Positions 17,282 to 26,005 of a DNA stretch of 41,814 bases are shown piece by piece. This DNA comes from Pseudoalteromonas sp. P1-9 (GTDB lineage Bacteria; Pseudomonadota; Gammaproteobacteria; Enterobacterales; Alteromonadaceae): the NCBI RefSeq assembly GCF_001399975.1, contig NZ_LKBD01000038.1, forward strand, positions 1-41,814. The letters are read 5' to 3'. Position numbers and translations under genes: made by a program. Under the pieces are notes generated by a model. It was not told the origin of the DNA. It saw only the letters and a list, made by a program, of their open reading frames with translations, and made no database searches. Position 1 is the stretch's first letter; every line of letters begins with the position of its first letter.

Positions 17282-18160
17282 ATGCAAGAATTTAAATTAC
17301 CGTCGTTTGTGGCCGGCTTTTGGCGTTTAGATGAGTGGCAACAGCGCGGGTCTTCTTTAGCGCAATTCATTGAGCAATTGCTAGCGCTTGGCATAGACAC
17401 GGTAGATCATGCTGATATCTATGGTCAATACCAGTGTGAGAAACTCTTTGGTGAGGCATTAACACCTCATTTAAGAGACCAACTTAAGATTATTACTAAA
17501 TGCGGCATTAAACCTGCGTGGCCTGAAAATGGCTTTGCTGGCAAAACTGCACACTATGACTCAAGCAAAGCAAACATTATTGCCTCGGCAGAACAATCAT
17601 TGCGCAATTTCAAAACTGATCGCCTTGATGTGTTATTGATCCACCGTCCTGATTACTTAATGCATGCGGATGAAGTTGCTGATGCCTTTTGTGAGCTAAA
17701 AGCACAAGGCAAAGTGCTTAACTTCGGTGTATCTAATTTCACGGTTTCACAGTTTGAGTTATTGCAGTCGCGTTTAGACTTCAAGTTAGTAACCAATCAA
17801 ATTGAAATGTCGCCGTTACATAGGGGGGCACTCGATGATGGTACGCTTAACTTATGCCAGCAGCATCAAATATCACCTATGCTATGGTCGCCTCTTGCTG
17901 GTGGCGGATTATTCGCTGAAACAGAACAAGCACAACGAGTGAGATTTGCATTACAAAGCGTTGCCGAAGAAACTGGGTTAGATAGTGTCGACCAAGCAGC
18001 TTACGCGTGGTTGTTAACGTTACCATGTCAACCGAGTGTGATTTTAGGTACTGGAAAGTTAGCCCGTATTCAATCAGCAGTTGCGGCGAGCAAAGTGCGT
18101 TTGAGTCGTGAGCAATGGTATCGCGTTTGGCAAGCATCAACAGGTCACAGTGTGCCATAA
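17282..18160 (+). CDS. Aldo/keto reductase (YdhF-like)
   Basis: A 292-residue TIM-barrel NADPH oxidoreductase. The tetrad Asp-Tyr-Lys-His is visible as DHADIYGQYQCEKLFGEAL, IITKCGI and VLLIHRPDYL. NFGVSNFTVSQFELL and WSPLAGGGLF are family signatures. Length and pattern match E. coli YdhF, whose physiological substrate is not known. A GGGGGG-AAA Shine-Dalgarno lies upstream. The gene is followed directly by the mobile element at 18192. Confidence 0.92.
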   Translation: MQEFKLPSFVAGFWRLDEWQQRGSSLAQFIEQLLALGIDTVDHADIYGQYQCEKLFGEALTPHLRDQLKIITKCGIKPAWPENGFAGKTAHYDSSKANIIASAEQSLRNFKTDRLDVLLIHRPDYLMHADEVADAFCELKAQGKVLNFGVSNFTVSQFELLQSRLDFKLVTNQIEMSPLHRGALDDGTLNLCQQHQISPMLWSPLAGGGLFAETEQAQRVRFALQSVAEETGLDSVDQAAYAWLLTLPCQPSVILGTGKLARIQSAVAASKVRLSREQWYRVWQASTGHSVP

Positions 18161-18191
18161 CACTTAGCCTTGGATATTGTGTGCTGATTAT

Positions 18192-18458
18192 TAGGCTCTG
18201 TTGACCTTTCAAGTTCGTTTTTGCAGCAGTTTGATTGGGGTTTATACAAGGCAGAGGCTGCGTGGCATAGCCATTCTATGTGAATCAGCCGATAACACAG
18301 TAGAAAACCCAATCAAGCGCTGCCGAACGGTTCTTTTGAGCACACTTTTCTCATTGTTGCTCGATATTCGCTTAGATTGCTAGGCCACACATCGAGCGCC
18401 GCGATAAAAGCACCCTCAAAGAGAACAAAAATAGAACAGCAAAGATCAACAGACCCTA
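18192..18458. mobile_element. MITE-like element with nested inverted repeats
   Basis: About 267 bases with terminal inverted repeats: TAGGCTCTGTTGACCTTT (18192-18209) and the reverse complement of 18441-18458 agree at 16 of 18 positions. Three more inverted pairs nest inside: 18223-18243 with 18305-18323, 18330-18340 with 18415-18426, and GCTCGAT 18359-18365 with ATCGAGC 18391-18397. The ends carry TA, possibly a TA target. No credible protein is encoded, so it would be a non-autonomous element moved in trans. This accounts for most of the 394-base gap after the aldo/keto reductase gene. Confidence 0.7.
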
Positions 18459-18485
18459 GTAGTCAGCATACATTTAACAGGCGAA

Positions 18486-18510
18486 ATAAAGGTGCCGTCA
18501 GGCACCCTTA
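18486..18510 (-). terminator. Terminator of the TorF porin gene
   Basis: GGTGCC and GGCACC at 18491-18506 form a short stem with a 4-base loop. Read on the minus strand it is followed by TTTATTT. Confidence 0.6.
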
Positions 18511-18554
18511 GTTGTAGCAAGTTGGAGTAATTTTAGTGTTAGGTTCAAAAGAAC

Positions 18555-19229
18555 TTAGAGTTCAAAGTCCATGGCAAAGCCAACGTATACTTTTAGATCG
18601 TCATCTGCATCTAAATCTGTTTGTGCAATACCAAAGGTAAAACCGCCCTTGGCAATGCTCACACCGTAGTCAATATAGCTGTCGTCTTCCCCATACCACT
18701 CTGCTACGGTATCACCCATCGAATTACCAATGCGGAATGTCAGTTCGGTTTCATTTAATACTTCAAAAGTTGCGTTTAGCTCTAGGTAAATCATATCTTC
18801 TTCTGAAGTTGCACCAGATTGCGCATTGCTAAGGTAACTTACTTTACCTTCTAGCCAGTTCCAGCTTAGAGCACCATAAAGCTCACCAAAGTCAATTGAG
18901 TCAACCGCGTCTGGGTATGCGTAATACACATAACCCACGTCGTAACCAAATTCACCCATTTCGCCAGCAAAGCCTGCATATAAATCGAGTTCATAACCTG
19001 GCTTATCACCACCAAAATCCACATTTGATGCCCACGTACCCGCATAAAACCCAGATTCATGACCGTAGTCAATACCCCCTGATACTTGAGCATTATCACT
19101 GGTTTGTGTGATGCCACGCCATAAGTAGTTGGAAGATGCCGCTGCATTGGCAGTTACTTCGGCATAACTTGTTGCTGAGAAAAAGGCGATACTCGTAGCT
19201 GTGAGAGTAGTGAGTAGTTGTTTTTTCAT
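18555..19229 (-). CDS. TorF-family putative porin
   Basis: A 224-residue outer-membrane protein with a signal peptide (1-23, ending SYA-E). SSNYLWRGITQTSDNAQVSG is the diagnostic start of the TorF (TIGR02001) family. Alternating aromatic and polar residues and many Gly/Asp turns fit a beta-barrel. Relatives are thought to be porins, and substrate is unknown. AGGAATAATT precedes the ATG on the minus strand. It ends in DFEL rather than the common terminal Phe. Confidence 0.88.
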   Translation of the reverse strand: MKKQLLTTLTATSIAFFSATSYAEVTANAAASSNYLWRGITQTSDNAQVSGGIDYGHESGFYAGTWASNVDFGGDKPGYELDLYAGFAGEMGEFGYDVGYVYYAYPDAVDSIDFGELYGALSWNWLEGKVSYLSNAQSGATSEEDMIYLELNATFEVLNETELTFRIGNSMGDTVAEWYGEDDSYIDYGVSIAKGGFTFGIAQTDLDADDDLKVYVGFAMDFEL

Positions 19230-19384
19230 AATTATTCCTAAAATTGTAGCGCTGAGTTAACCATCTATTAACAAAGTTTGTGCCTAAACTAAAAAAATTA
19301 ATGATATCAGAGTGCTAGTAATGAATTATGAATTTGACAAGGTGTAAGAATTGAAATGCTGCACTATCTCGGTGCGTGAAAATT

Positions 19385-19413
19385 AATAGGTGCACAAAAA
19401 CTGCGCACCTATT
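19385..19413 (-). terminator. Terminator of the unknown gene at 19419
   Basis: AATAGGTGC (19385-19393) pairs perfectly with GCACCTATT (19405-19413). On the minus strand AATTTTC follows, giving a short T tract just after the stop codon. Confidence 0.6.
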
Positions 19414-19418
19414 TGCTA

Positions 19419-20585
19419 TTAGCCGAATATGGTTCGCATTAATGCGATAGTTTCATCAACGCCACGTCCTGCTGCAACTTCTTTTACAATTGAATCGCGC
19501 ATATTTTTAATATGTTGTGGCATATCTTCAGCTGCAAGAGCACGGTCAACCAAAGCTTCTGCTGATTCTTTACCACGTTTACGGCCGCCCGATTTCTCTG
19601 AGCTTGCGCGTTTCGGTTTATGAAGTGCTTTGTAGTAATTCGAGTTTTCTTTGGCATCGTCACTGTAATAAGCAAACCAACACGGTACTAATGCCTTGTA
19701 CTGCCAAAGTGCTTGTTCTTCTTCGGCCTCTGGAGTTGCAGCAATAAACCAAGGTTGTTTATGAATTGCCATGACAATGTCGTGCCAGTAACGGTCAAAA
19801 TCTTGGTTGTTTAATCTTACAAGGCCAAACGCTTGGCATAAAACATCAAGGCTTGCTGCTGTTACTGGGGTGAAAAAGTCAGGTCGACGCATTGCAAGTA
19901 AACGTGTAGCTGGTGCAAGTGTGGCTTTTTCATTATCAACGGCTGCAAACGCAGCAATATAACCACGCACAAAGTCCATGTAGTTTTCTAACGTGATATC
20001 GCCTTCAAGTGGAATATGATTAAGCGCTTCATTTAAGTCAGTACAGCTGGTGGCAATTACATTATGCAGTGCTTTAGCGGTTTTAGTTGATGCTAGCCAT
20101 TCAACATCAAACTGGTAAATGCTTGGATCGTGTTTTGCGGTGTGTTTACCAGCAAATGCCAGCTTGTCTTCTTCAATCATATCAACCAGCGAGGTTTCAC
20201 GAATGCTTTCAATATGCTTAAGCAGTGCAAGTTGCTCATCTAGCACAATGCGCTCTTTGTTTTGTTGAATTGAATCAAATACAACAGGCCAAGGTGCAAT
20301 ACGTAGCGTTTTAATTTGGCTTATGCTAATACCCGCTTCTAGTTGTTGCTGGATTTTTTTTAAAATCGGTAGTTGGTTTGGTTCAAGTAGATCAAAATTA
20401 ATGCGTTTGCTTACTACATCAATTAACTCATAACACCAACCAGCAAAGTCTTCAGGATGGTTACTTACTTTTACGGCCATTAAGTTAAGGCTAACATCAG
20501 GAATAAGTTTTAAAATGTTTTGGTAGATGTTTGCTTCCACTTCAGAAAGTGGCATTTTCGATGGCGACGTAAGCAATTTTTTCAT
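19419..20585 (-). CDS. Conserved-looking protein of unknown function
   Basis: A 388-residue soluble protein that I do not recognise. The ATG at 20585 (MKKLLTSPSKMPLSEVE) is chosen. A 24-residue upstream extension to 20657 is hydrophobic in an unlikely way and would include an AT-rich promoter-like stretch. The C-terminal half has a distinctive block: LLAMRRPDFFTPV, VLCQAFGLVRLN, FDRYWHDIVMAIHKQPWF. It ends with a very basic linker (KPKRASSEKSGGRKRGKES) and a helical tail. No signal peptide or membrane helix is present. The basic linker might contact nucleic acid, but that is speculation. Confidence 0.75.
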   Translation of the reverse strand: MKKLLTSPSKMPLSEVEANIYQNILKLIPDVSLNLMAVKVSNHPEDFAGWCYELIDVVSKRINFDLLEPNQLPILKKIQQQLEAGISISQIKTLRIAPWPVVFDSIQQNKERIVLDEQLALLKHIESIRETSLVDMIEEDKLAFAGKHTAKHDPSIYQFDVEWLASTKTAKALHNVIATSCTDLNEALNHIPLEGDITLENYMDFVRGYIAAFAAVDNEKATLAPATRLLAMRRPDFFTPVTAASLDVLCQAFGLVRLNNQDFDRYWHDIVMAIHKQPWFIAATPEAEEEQALWQYKALVPCWFAYYSDDAKENSNYYKALHKPKRASSEKSGGRKRGKESAEALVDRALAAEDMPQHIKNMRDSIVKEVAAGRGVDETIALMRTIFG

Positions 20586-20690
20586 AATTAGTAAGTGACC
20601 CCAATATAATATTAACAATATCCTGCAAAGCGTTACGCAGAGAGGGCTGTGGATCATACTGAGATCTAATTTTGATGCAATATTGACTTC

Positions 20691-21728
20691 TTAAATTTCA
20701 CGCCTGAGTAAACTAAAAACTTGAAGGTCATGGGTTTTATTTTTCCAAACACCTTTTTCTCGTATCACACCATCTAAATTAAAACCGAGCTTAGTAAATA
20801 GTTTAGTTGACGCTGTGTTTTCTGGTAATACTTCTGCTTCAATTCGATTTAATGAGGCGATATGGGAAAACATCCATTTTGTCATGTTGGTAATGGCACG
20901 CGATGCGAAACCTTGTTGCCAGTAATCGGGGTGGATCTCGATGCTAATTTTTGCTGTGCGTGTGCAAAAATCATATTTGTAACCGCAGCTTCCAACAATT
21001 TGTTTGTGCGTGTTGCACTTTATTAGCCAGCGATGCCCTTTACCTTGTCTTCTTAGACACTCATCCTGCTCGATAAGTGTTTTTGCTTCTGCTAAGTCGC
21101 TCATTACTGGTAAATCGTAAAATTCACATACCTTAAAGTTTGAAAAAAGCTGGAAAACAACTTCGGCATGCTCTTGCGTTTGTTTAACTAGCGTGAACTT
21201 GTCGGTTGTGATTTCAGGAAAGTTATCAATACTTAGATGAATCAGATGATGACCCCACTTTTCATAGCGTTTTTGTTCTACCAGACCAAGGTTTGTAAGT
21301 ATTTTATGTGATGCAGTATTAGCAACATCTACTTCGCCAACAATATAAGAAAGGCCAAGTTGGTTAAATGCATATTTGAGTGCGGCACGACTTGCTTCCA
21401 TGCCCAGTCCTTTACCCCAATAATCTGGCAGCATGCGATAGCCGATATCAGGTGCATTTAACTCGGGTTCATATTTTAAGCCGCAAAACCCAATAACTTG
21501 GTTGCTTTCTTTCAGGACCAAGGCAAAGCGCGCATAGCCAACCTCGTTATATTCTTTTAACCAAATATTGCGAATAATATTTTCGGCATCGTTTATGGTG
21601 TTTACCCAGCCTGCGTCTCCGGTATAACGGGTAACATCTTCATTACTGCTAAATTTGAATACGTTCTCAGCGTCTTCAAGCGTAAATTCGCGCATTAATA
21701 AACGCGGTGTTTCAATAAGTGTATTCAT
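20691..21728 (-). CDS. Double-domain GNAT acetyltransferase (RimJ/RimL type)
   Basis: A 345-residue protein made of two GNAT domains of the RimJ/RimL kind, about 1-170 and 175-345. Each has the start TxxLxLxxxxxxDAE and an acetyl-CoA motif: DYWGKGLGMEASRAALKYAF in the first and HPDYWQQGFASRAITNM in the second. The matching KILTNLGLVEQKRYEKWG and KLFTKLGFNLDGVIREKG elements support an internal duplication. Substrate unknown (amino groups of proteins, antibiotics or small molecules). GGAG lies upstream of the ATG. It diverges from the MocR gene across repeated TACAGAT sites, so it may be that regulator's target. Confidence 0.9.
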   Translation of the reverse strand: MNTLIETPRLLMREFTLEDAENVFKFSSNEDVTRYTGDAGWVNTINDAENIIRNIWLKEYNEVGYARFALVLKESNQVIGFCGLKYEPELNAPDIGYRMLPDYWGKGLGMEASRAALKYAFNQLGLSYIVGEVDVANTASHKILTNLGLVEQKRYEKWGHHLIHLSIDNFPEITTDKFTLVKQTQEHAEVVFQLFSNFKVCEFYDLPVMSDLAEAKTLIEQDECLRRQGKGHRWLIKCNTHKQIVGSCGYKYDFCTRTAKISIEIHPDYWQQGFASRAITNMTKWMFSHIASLNRIEAEVLPENTASTKLFTKLGFNLDGVIREKGVWKNKTHDLQVFSLLRREI

Positions 21729-21737
21729 ATTTTCTCC

Positions 21738-21817
21738 GTATCTGTACTGGTAAAAACTTTAATGCCGATCAAAAATGCAATACAGATACAGTTGCAGAAT
21801 AATTTTAGGGTACAGAT
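21738..21817. promoter_or_regulatory. Repeated TACAGAT sites between GNAT and MocR genes
   Basis: GTATCTGTA at 21738-21746 is the exact inverse of TACAGATAC at 21781-21789. A third copy, TACAGAT, is at 21811-21817, directly before the chosen MocR start. The two forward copies are 30 bases apart. MocR regulators typically bind spaced direct repeats, so these are candidate operators controlling both divergent genes. Confidence 0.55.
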
Positions 21818-23237
21818 GGCTGAGTTCAAATACCGTCAGTTATTTTCTTACTATCAACAGCTCATTAGTAATGGCGAATTGCTACCCGGCGATAAATTGC
21901 CTTCGGTTAGGGTGTTGAGCAAGCGTCACGACGTTTCTATTAGCACGGCTACAAAGGTTTTGTCTGAGCTTGAAAAAGTGGCACTTATACATGCAAAACC
22001 TAAATCGGGCTATTTTGTAAATGGCGAGAGTAAATTTAAAGCGCATAGCTATGGCTGCGATGTAATTTATAAGCGTGACTTGCATGCTTTACCGCTGGCA
22101 CAGTCGGTACAGTATTCGTTTAATGATGAATCTATTTTGCCGCTGTCCTGCACTGGCCCTTCGACCGTGTTAGATAATGAAACACTTCTCAACAAGTTGC
22201 ACCGTAAAGTATTAACGCAACGACCTTATCGTTTAAAGCAGGATAATTTTGAAGCAGGTTTACCAAAGCTACGAAGTACGCTTGCGCAACACTTAAGTTG
22301 CAATGACTTTTCTTATGACAGTGAAAATATCTTAATCACGCATGGGCGCAGCGATGCGCTGAGCCTGGCTATAACCTCTTTGGGGTTATTACAAAAGCGG
22401 GTTGCTATTGAAGCGCCATGCTCATTTTTCATAAACGCTAATATGGCGCAATTGCAAATCGACACTGTCGCTATTCCAATGCAAGCCAATTACGCCGATG
22501 AAATAGCTTTGCTCGATAAGGTGTATCAAGCCGAGCCTTTCAGTGCATATGTGTTTAATCCAAATTTTAATGACCCAACAGGGCGCTTGTTGCATGACCA
22601 AGACAAAAAGGCACTGGTCGCATGGGCGCAAGCACGTGATGTTGTGTTAATTGAATATGATCGAGGGGAGCTTTATTTTTCAGGAGTGCGGCCTAAATCG
22701 ATTATGCATTTTTTAACACCACAAGATAAAACACCCGCAATTAGCATTGGCGATTTCTCAGATACGATAAGCTTTAGTTTCTCGCTTGGTTATATGGTTT
22801 GCCATCAATGTATTGAATTATGTCTTTTTACAAAACATATCACGGTAGAAAAGCCTGATATGGCAAGCCAAATGATGCTAAACGAGATGATTAGCTCATT
22901 AGAATACCGAAAATTACTTACGCGATTAAGAAAAGCAATGTGGCAGCAGTACACTGAAACCTTGTTTATTTTGCAGCCACTAGAGGGTTACGTAGATATA
23001 CCAACAATTTCTGGGGGACCTTGTTTATGGTTAAAGTTACCTCATAGCAAAAGTTCAGAAGCGCTCTTTAAACGATTAATAAAACACAATGTGGCGATTG
23101 CACCCGGCAAAATGTTTTTAACAAATGCCGAATTTGATAATTATTTCCGTGTTACCTTTGCCTTGCCATGGCAGCCAAGAATGGTTCAAGGGCTTAATAT
23201 ATTGGTTCAAGAAACCTTGCGATTTTTAGAGAGTTAG
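21816..23237 (+). CDS. MocR/PdxR-type GntR regulator with degenerate aminotransferase domain
   Basis: A 473-residue regulator. An N-terminal GntR winged helix (about 3-70; GDKLPSVRVLSKRHDVSISTAT, split here by family convention) joins to an aminotransferase class I fold. The start at 21816 follows TAGGGT at good spacing. An in-frame ATG at 21762 has none. The PLP-anchoring motif SFSKxxxPxxRxGY reads DFSDTISFSFSLGY, so the Schiff-base Lys is Asp316, and the following Pro and Arg are also lost. The Asp that faces the pyridine nitrogen (IEYDRGEL) and the carboxylate Arg (YFRVTF) remain. It probably regulates without forming an internal aldimine. It diverges from the GNAT gene. Confidence 0.85.
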   Translation: MAEFKYRQLFSYYQQLISNGELLPGDKLPSVRVLSKRHDVSISTATKVLSELEKVALIHAKPKSGYFVNGESKFKAHSYGCDVIYKRDLHALPLAQSVQYSFNDESILPLSCTGPSTVLDNETLLNKLHRKVLTQRPYRLKQDNFEAGLPKLRSTLAQHLSCNDFSYDSENILITHGRSDALSLAITSLGLLQKRVAIEAPCSFFINANMAQLQIDTVAIPMQANYADEIALLDKVYQAEPFSAYVFNPNFNDPTGRLLHDQDKKALVAWAQARDVVLIEYDRGELYFSGVRPKSIMHFLTPQDKTPAISIGDFSDTISFSFSLGYMVCHQCIELCLFTKHITVEKPDMASQMMLNEMISSLEYRKLLTRLRKAMWQQYTETLFILQPLEGYVDIPTISGGPCLWLKLPHSKSSEALFKRLIKHNVAIAPGKMFLTNAEFDNYFRVTFALPWQPRMVQGLNILVQETLRFLES

Positions 23238-23296
23238 GTTTTAACTTTAACGCGCGTTAGCTATAGTAGCGTTAGATGTGATTTAAGGGACACACA

Positions 23297-25240
23297 ATGA
23301 AAACTCTCGTAAAAATTATTGGATTTCTACTACTTGGTTTAATCGCGTTAATTGTGGCTTTGCCATTTATTATTCCGGTCGATTTTATTTTCAAGCAAGT
23401 TACGCAATCGGTTGAGCAAACAACAGGGCGCACGCTTGAGATTAAAGGCGATAAAAGCCTGTCTGTATTCCCTGCGCTAAAACTGGAACTTAATGATGTG
23501 ACATTTGCTAACTTTGAGCAGGGGTCAAAGCCGAATATGGCAGCTATGGAGCAGCTTGCGATTCACATTCCTTACCTGTCAGTTTTATCTGGCGATATTA
23601 AACTTGAAAAATTTGTCATTAAAAACCCAGAAATACTACTTGAGAAAATGCCCAATGGCGAAGTTAACTGGCAGCTAGTTAATGCGTCGGGTGCGACAGA
23701 ACAAAACAAGGCACCAGAACAGCAAGGTAAAGCAAAAAGCTTACCTGAGGGCGTTGATATTCAATTAGGCGAAGTCGCGATTTATGGCGGTAGCTTTACT
23801 TTCATCGATCATCAAAATAATACATCGCAAAAAGTAACAGACTTAGATTTAGCAATTCAATTACCTTCGCTTAAAAAGGACCTGAAAGTGGAAGGTGCCG
23901 TTATTTACATGGCTGAGAAGTTTGAATTAGATGTCACACTTAACACTCCAGAAAAACTATTGTTAGGCCAAGATTTCACGTTAAAAACCGCATTAGATTC
24001 TCGCTTGGCTGCACTTACCTTTGATGGGCTAGTTGCAAAACAGATGACTGATTTTAGTGGTAAATTAAATTTGACGGGCGACTCGGTTAAAGCGCTTGCT
24101 AAGTGGCAAAACCAAGCGTTTACAGCGAAAGAAAATGCATTTAATAAATTTTCAATTGCATCAGAAATGCGTTTTGCCGGACAAGAGTTTAATCTATCTA
24201 AACTCGATGCCAGCTTAGATGACCTGGCAATTAAAGGTTCGGCAAAGGTGGCGTTAACAAATGTGCCTAAGGTTACTGCTAACGTCGATTTAGGTATGTT
24301 AAATGTGAACCCTTACTTACCTGAATCAATGGATGTACCGCAAGAATCATCAGAGCAAAATACCGACACACCAAGCAAGCCGAAACCAATTGTATGGGAT
24401 GACAGTGAAATTGATTTGTCGGCGCTTAATAGTGTAAATGCGGATATCAAAATCGCTGCGACGGGCTTTCAGTTTAAAGAAATCAAACTTGGTGAAACTA
24501 AGTTATCGCTTAAACTTAATAATGGCACGGCACAGCTAGGCTTAGATAAGTTTAAAGCGTACGAAGGCGACGGAACGGGGCAAGTAGTATTAGTTGCCAA
24601 ACGCGCACCCTATAAACTAAACACATCGTTTTCTTTTGATGGCATTCAAGCTGAACCTTTATTAACCGATGCGGTTGGTTTCGATAAATTAATGGGCAAA
24701 GGGTTGTTAACCATTGCGCTTAATAGCCAAGGGCAATCACAGAAGCAGTTTATTGAATCTCTGCATGGCAGCGTTGGCTTTGGTTTTAATGACGGTGCTG
24801 TTAAAGGCGCTAATATTGCCGCTATGGTGCGCAGCGCAGAGCAACTTATTAAAGGCGGTGGTCTTGATGCAAAAGGGCTTGAAAAGGGCTTTGATAACGC
24901 TGAAAAAACGGATTTCTCAGAACTTGCGGGTAACTTTCAGTTTAGCGAAGGCGTGAGCAAACAAAACGAATTGACCTTAAAAAGCCCATTGATTCGCGTT
25001 ACTGGCAATGGTGATATTGACCTACCGGCGACAAAAATTAACTATCGTCTGGTAACCGGCATAGTTGATTCAATTGAAGGGCAAGGCACGCAAGATAAAA
25101 GCACTGGCTTTAAAATCCCAATTCGTTTAAAAGGTCCATTGCATGATGTGCAAGTAAAGCCTGATATTGGCGAAGCGGCAAAAGATAAAGCGAAGGATAA
25201 GATCAAAGACAAGCTAAAAGATTTATTTAACAAGGAGTAG
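23297..25240 (+). CDS. AsmA family protein
   Basis: A 647-residue envelope protein anchored in the inner membrane by a helix at about 5-28, with the bulk in the periplasm. The N-terminal AsmA domain (TLEIKGDKSLSVFPALKLELNDV) is typical, as is the C-terminal AsmA_2-like part (SLHGSVGFGFNDGAVKGANI). The protein ends in a highly charged repeat of KDKAKDKIKDK. AsmA-like proteins are linked to lipid transport between membranes and outer-membrane homeostasis. AAGGGA precedes the ATG. It sits directly before the spc operon promoter region. Confidence 0.88.
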   Translation: MKTLVKIIGFLLLGLIALIVALPFIIPVDFIFKQVTQSVEQTTGRTLEIKGDKSLSVFPALKLELNDVTFANFEQGSKPNMAAMEQLAIHIPYLSVLSGDIKLEKFVIKNPEILLEKMPNGEVNWQLVNASGATEQNKAPEQQGKAKSLPEGVDIQLGEVAIYGGSFTFIDHQNNTSQKVTDLDLAIQLPSLKKDLKVEGAVIYMAEKFELDVTLNTPEKLLLGQDFTLKTALDSRLAALTFDGLVAKQMTDFSGKLNLTGDSVKALAKWQNQAFTAKENAFNKFSIASEMRFAGQEFNLSKLDASLDDLAIKGSAKVALTNVPKVTANVDLGMLNVNPYLPESMDVPQESSEQNTDTPSKPKPIVWDDSEIDLSALNSVNADIKIAATGFQFKEIKLGETKLSLKLNNGTAQLGLDKFKAYEGDGTGQVVLVAKRAPYKLNTSFSFDGIQAEPLLTDAVGFDKLMGKGLLTIALNSQGQSQKQFIESLHGSVGFGFNDGAVKGANIAAMVRSAEQLIKGGGLDAKGLEKGFDNAEKTDFSELAGNFQFSEGVSKQNELTLKSPLIRVTGNGDIDLPATKINYRLVTGIVDSIEGQGTQDKSTGFKIPIRLKGPLHDVQVKPDIGEAAKDKAKDKIKDKLKDLFNKE

Positions 25241-25425
25241 CCGTTCTTTAGTTTAATCATTCAGTTCACTGAAAATATTAAAAAAGGCCGATTATCTCTA
25301 GCATGCTTTGATTAGCGGGTTTGTAAAATGTTTATTATGCATTCCCGCTAGCGCTTGAAATCGCCTTCACATACCCCCATTAATCGTTCTCAGTAAATAC
25401 AAATTGTGCTGTACGTTTTTTGAAC

Positions 25426-25452
25426 TCCTTGTTATTGCAAGGCTTTTTTTAT
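25426..25452 (+). terminator. Weak terminator-like hairpin before the spc promoter
   Basis: CCTTG and CAAGG enclose TTATTG and are followed by a run of seven T. It may end transcription from the AsmA side. The rest of 25241-25470 shows no gene. Confidence 0.5.
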
Positions 25453-25469
25453 CATTAGTTTAACGACTA

Positions 25470-25525
25470 AATTAATTAAAAAATAACCTACCACTTATTA
25501 GTGTTTGCTGGTACAATTGCCCGCC
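25470..25525 (+). promoter_or_regulatory. spc operon promoter
   Basis: An extended -10 TGGTACAAT (25509-25517) is followed by a GC-rich discriminator (GCCCGCCC), the mark of growth-rate-controlled ribosomal promoters. An A/T-only stretch upstream (about 25470-25486) resembles an UP element. No good -35 is present. Transcription would begin near 25524 and leave a leader of about 100 bases before rplN. Confidence 0.65.
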
Positions 25526-25626
25526 CTTGAGCTGTCGATGACACGCTTAATGGTGAACAAATAAACGTTTAGGTCGTGAATTTGTATGAATTTGCGGCAA
25601 TTTTTAACTACACCGGAGCATATAAA

Positions 25627-25995
25627 ATGATCCAAATGCAAACTCAGCTGGACGTTGCTGATAACAGCGGCGCTCGCAAAGTGCAGTGTATTAAAGTCCT
25701 TGGCGGTTCGCACCGTCGCTACGCAGCGATTGGCGATATCATCAAAGTTTCTGTTAAAGAAGCTATTCCTCGCGGTAAAGTGAAGAAAGGTGATGTTAAA
25801 AACGCAGTAGTTGTGCGTACTAAAAAAGGCGTTCGTCGTCCAGACGGCTCTTTAATCCGTTTCGATAGCAATGCGGCAGTAATCTTAAACGATAGCTTAC
25901 AGCCAATTGGTACTCGTATCTTTGGCCCTGTGACTCGTGAACTTCGTAACGATAAGTTCATGAAGATCGTTTCACTAGCCCCAGAAGTACTATAA
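25627..25995 (+). CDS. rplN: 50S ribosomal protein L14
   Basis: A 122-residue L14, same length as in E. coli, starting MIQMQTQLDVADNSGARK, which is the family start. The frame is open to 25576, but CCGGAG at 25615-25620 supports the ATG at 25627. L14 lies at the subunit interface and is the docking site of the silencing factor RsfS. It is the first gene of the spc operon and here has no rpsQ upstream. Confidence 0.98.
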   Translation: MIQMQTQLDVADNSGARKVQCIKVLGGSHRRYAAIGDIIKVSVKEAIPRGKVKKGDVKNAVVVRTKKGVRRPDGSLIRFDSNAAVILNDSLQPIGTRIFGPVTRELRNDKFMKIVSLAPEVL

Positions 25996-26005
25996 GGAGT
26001 CGATC

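Noticed and set aside
18201..18383. 60-codon open frame in the gap after the aldo/keto reductase
   Set aside because: It lies wholly inside the inverted-repeat element, has no Shine-Dalgarno and a low-complexity end (LLSTLFSLLLDIRLDC); probably not translated.
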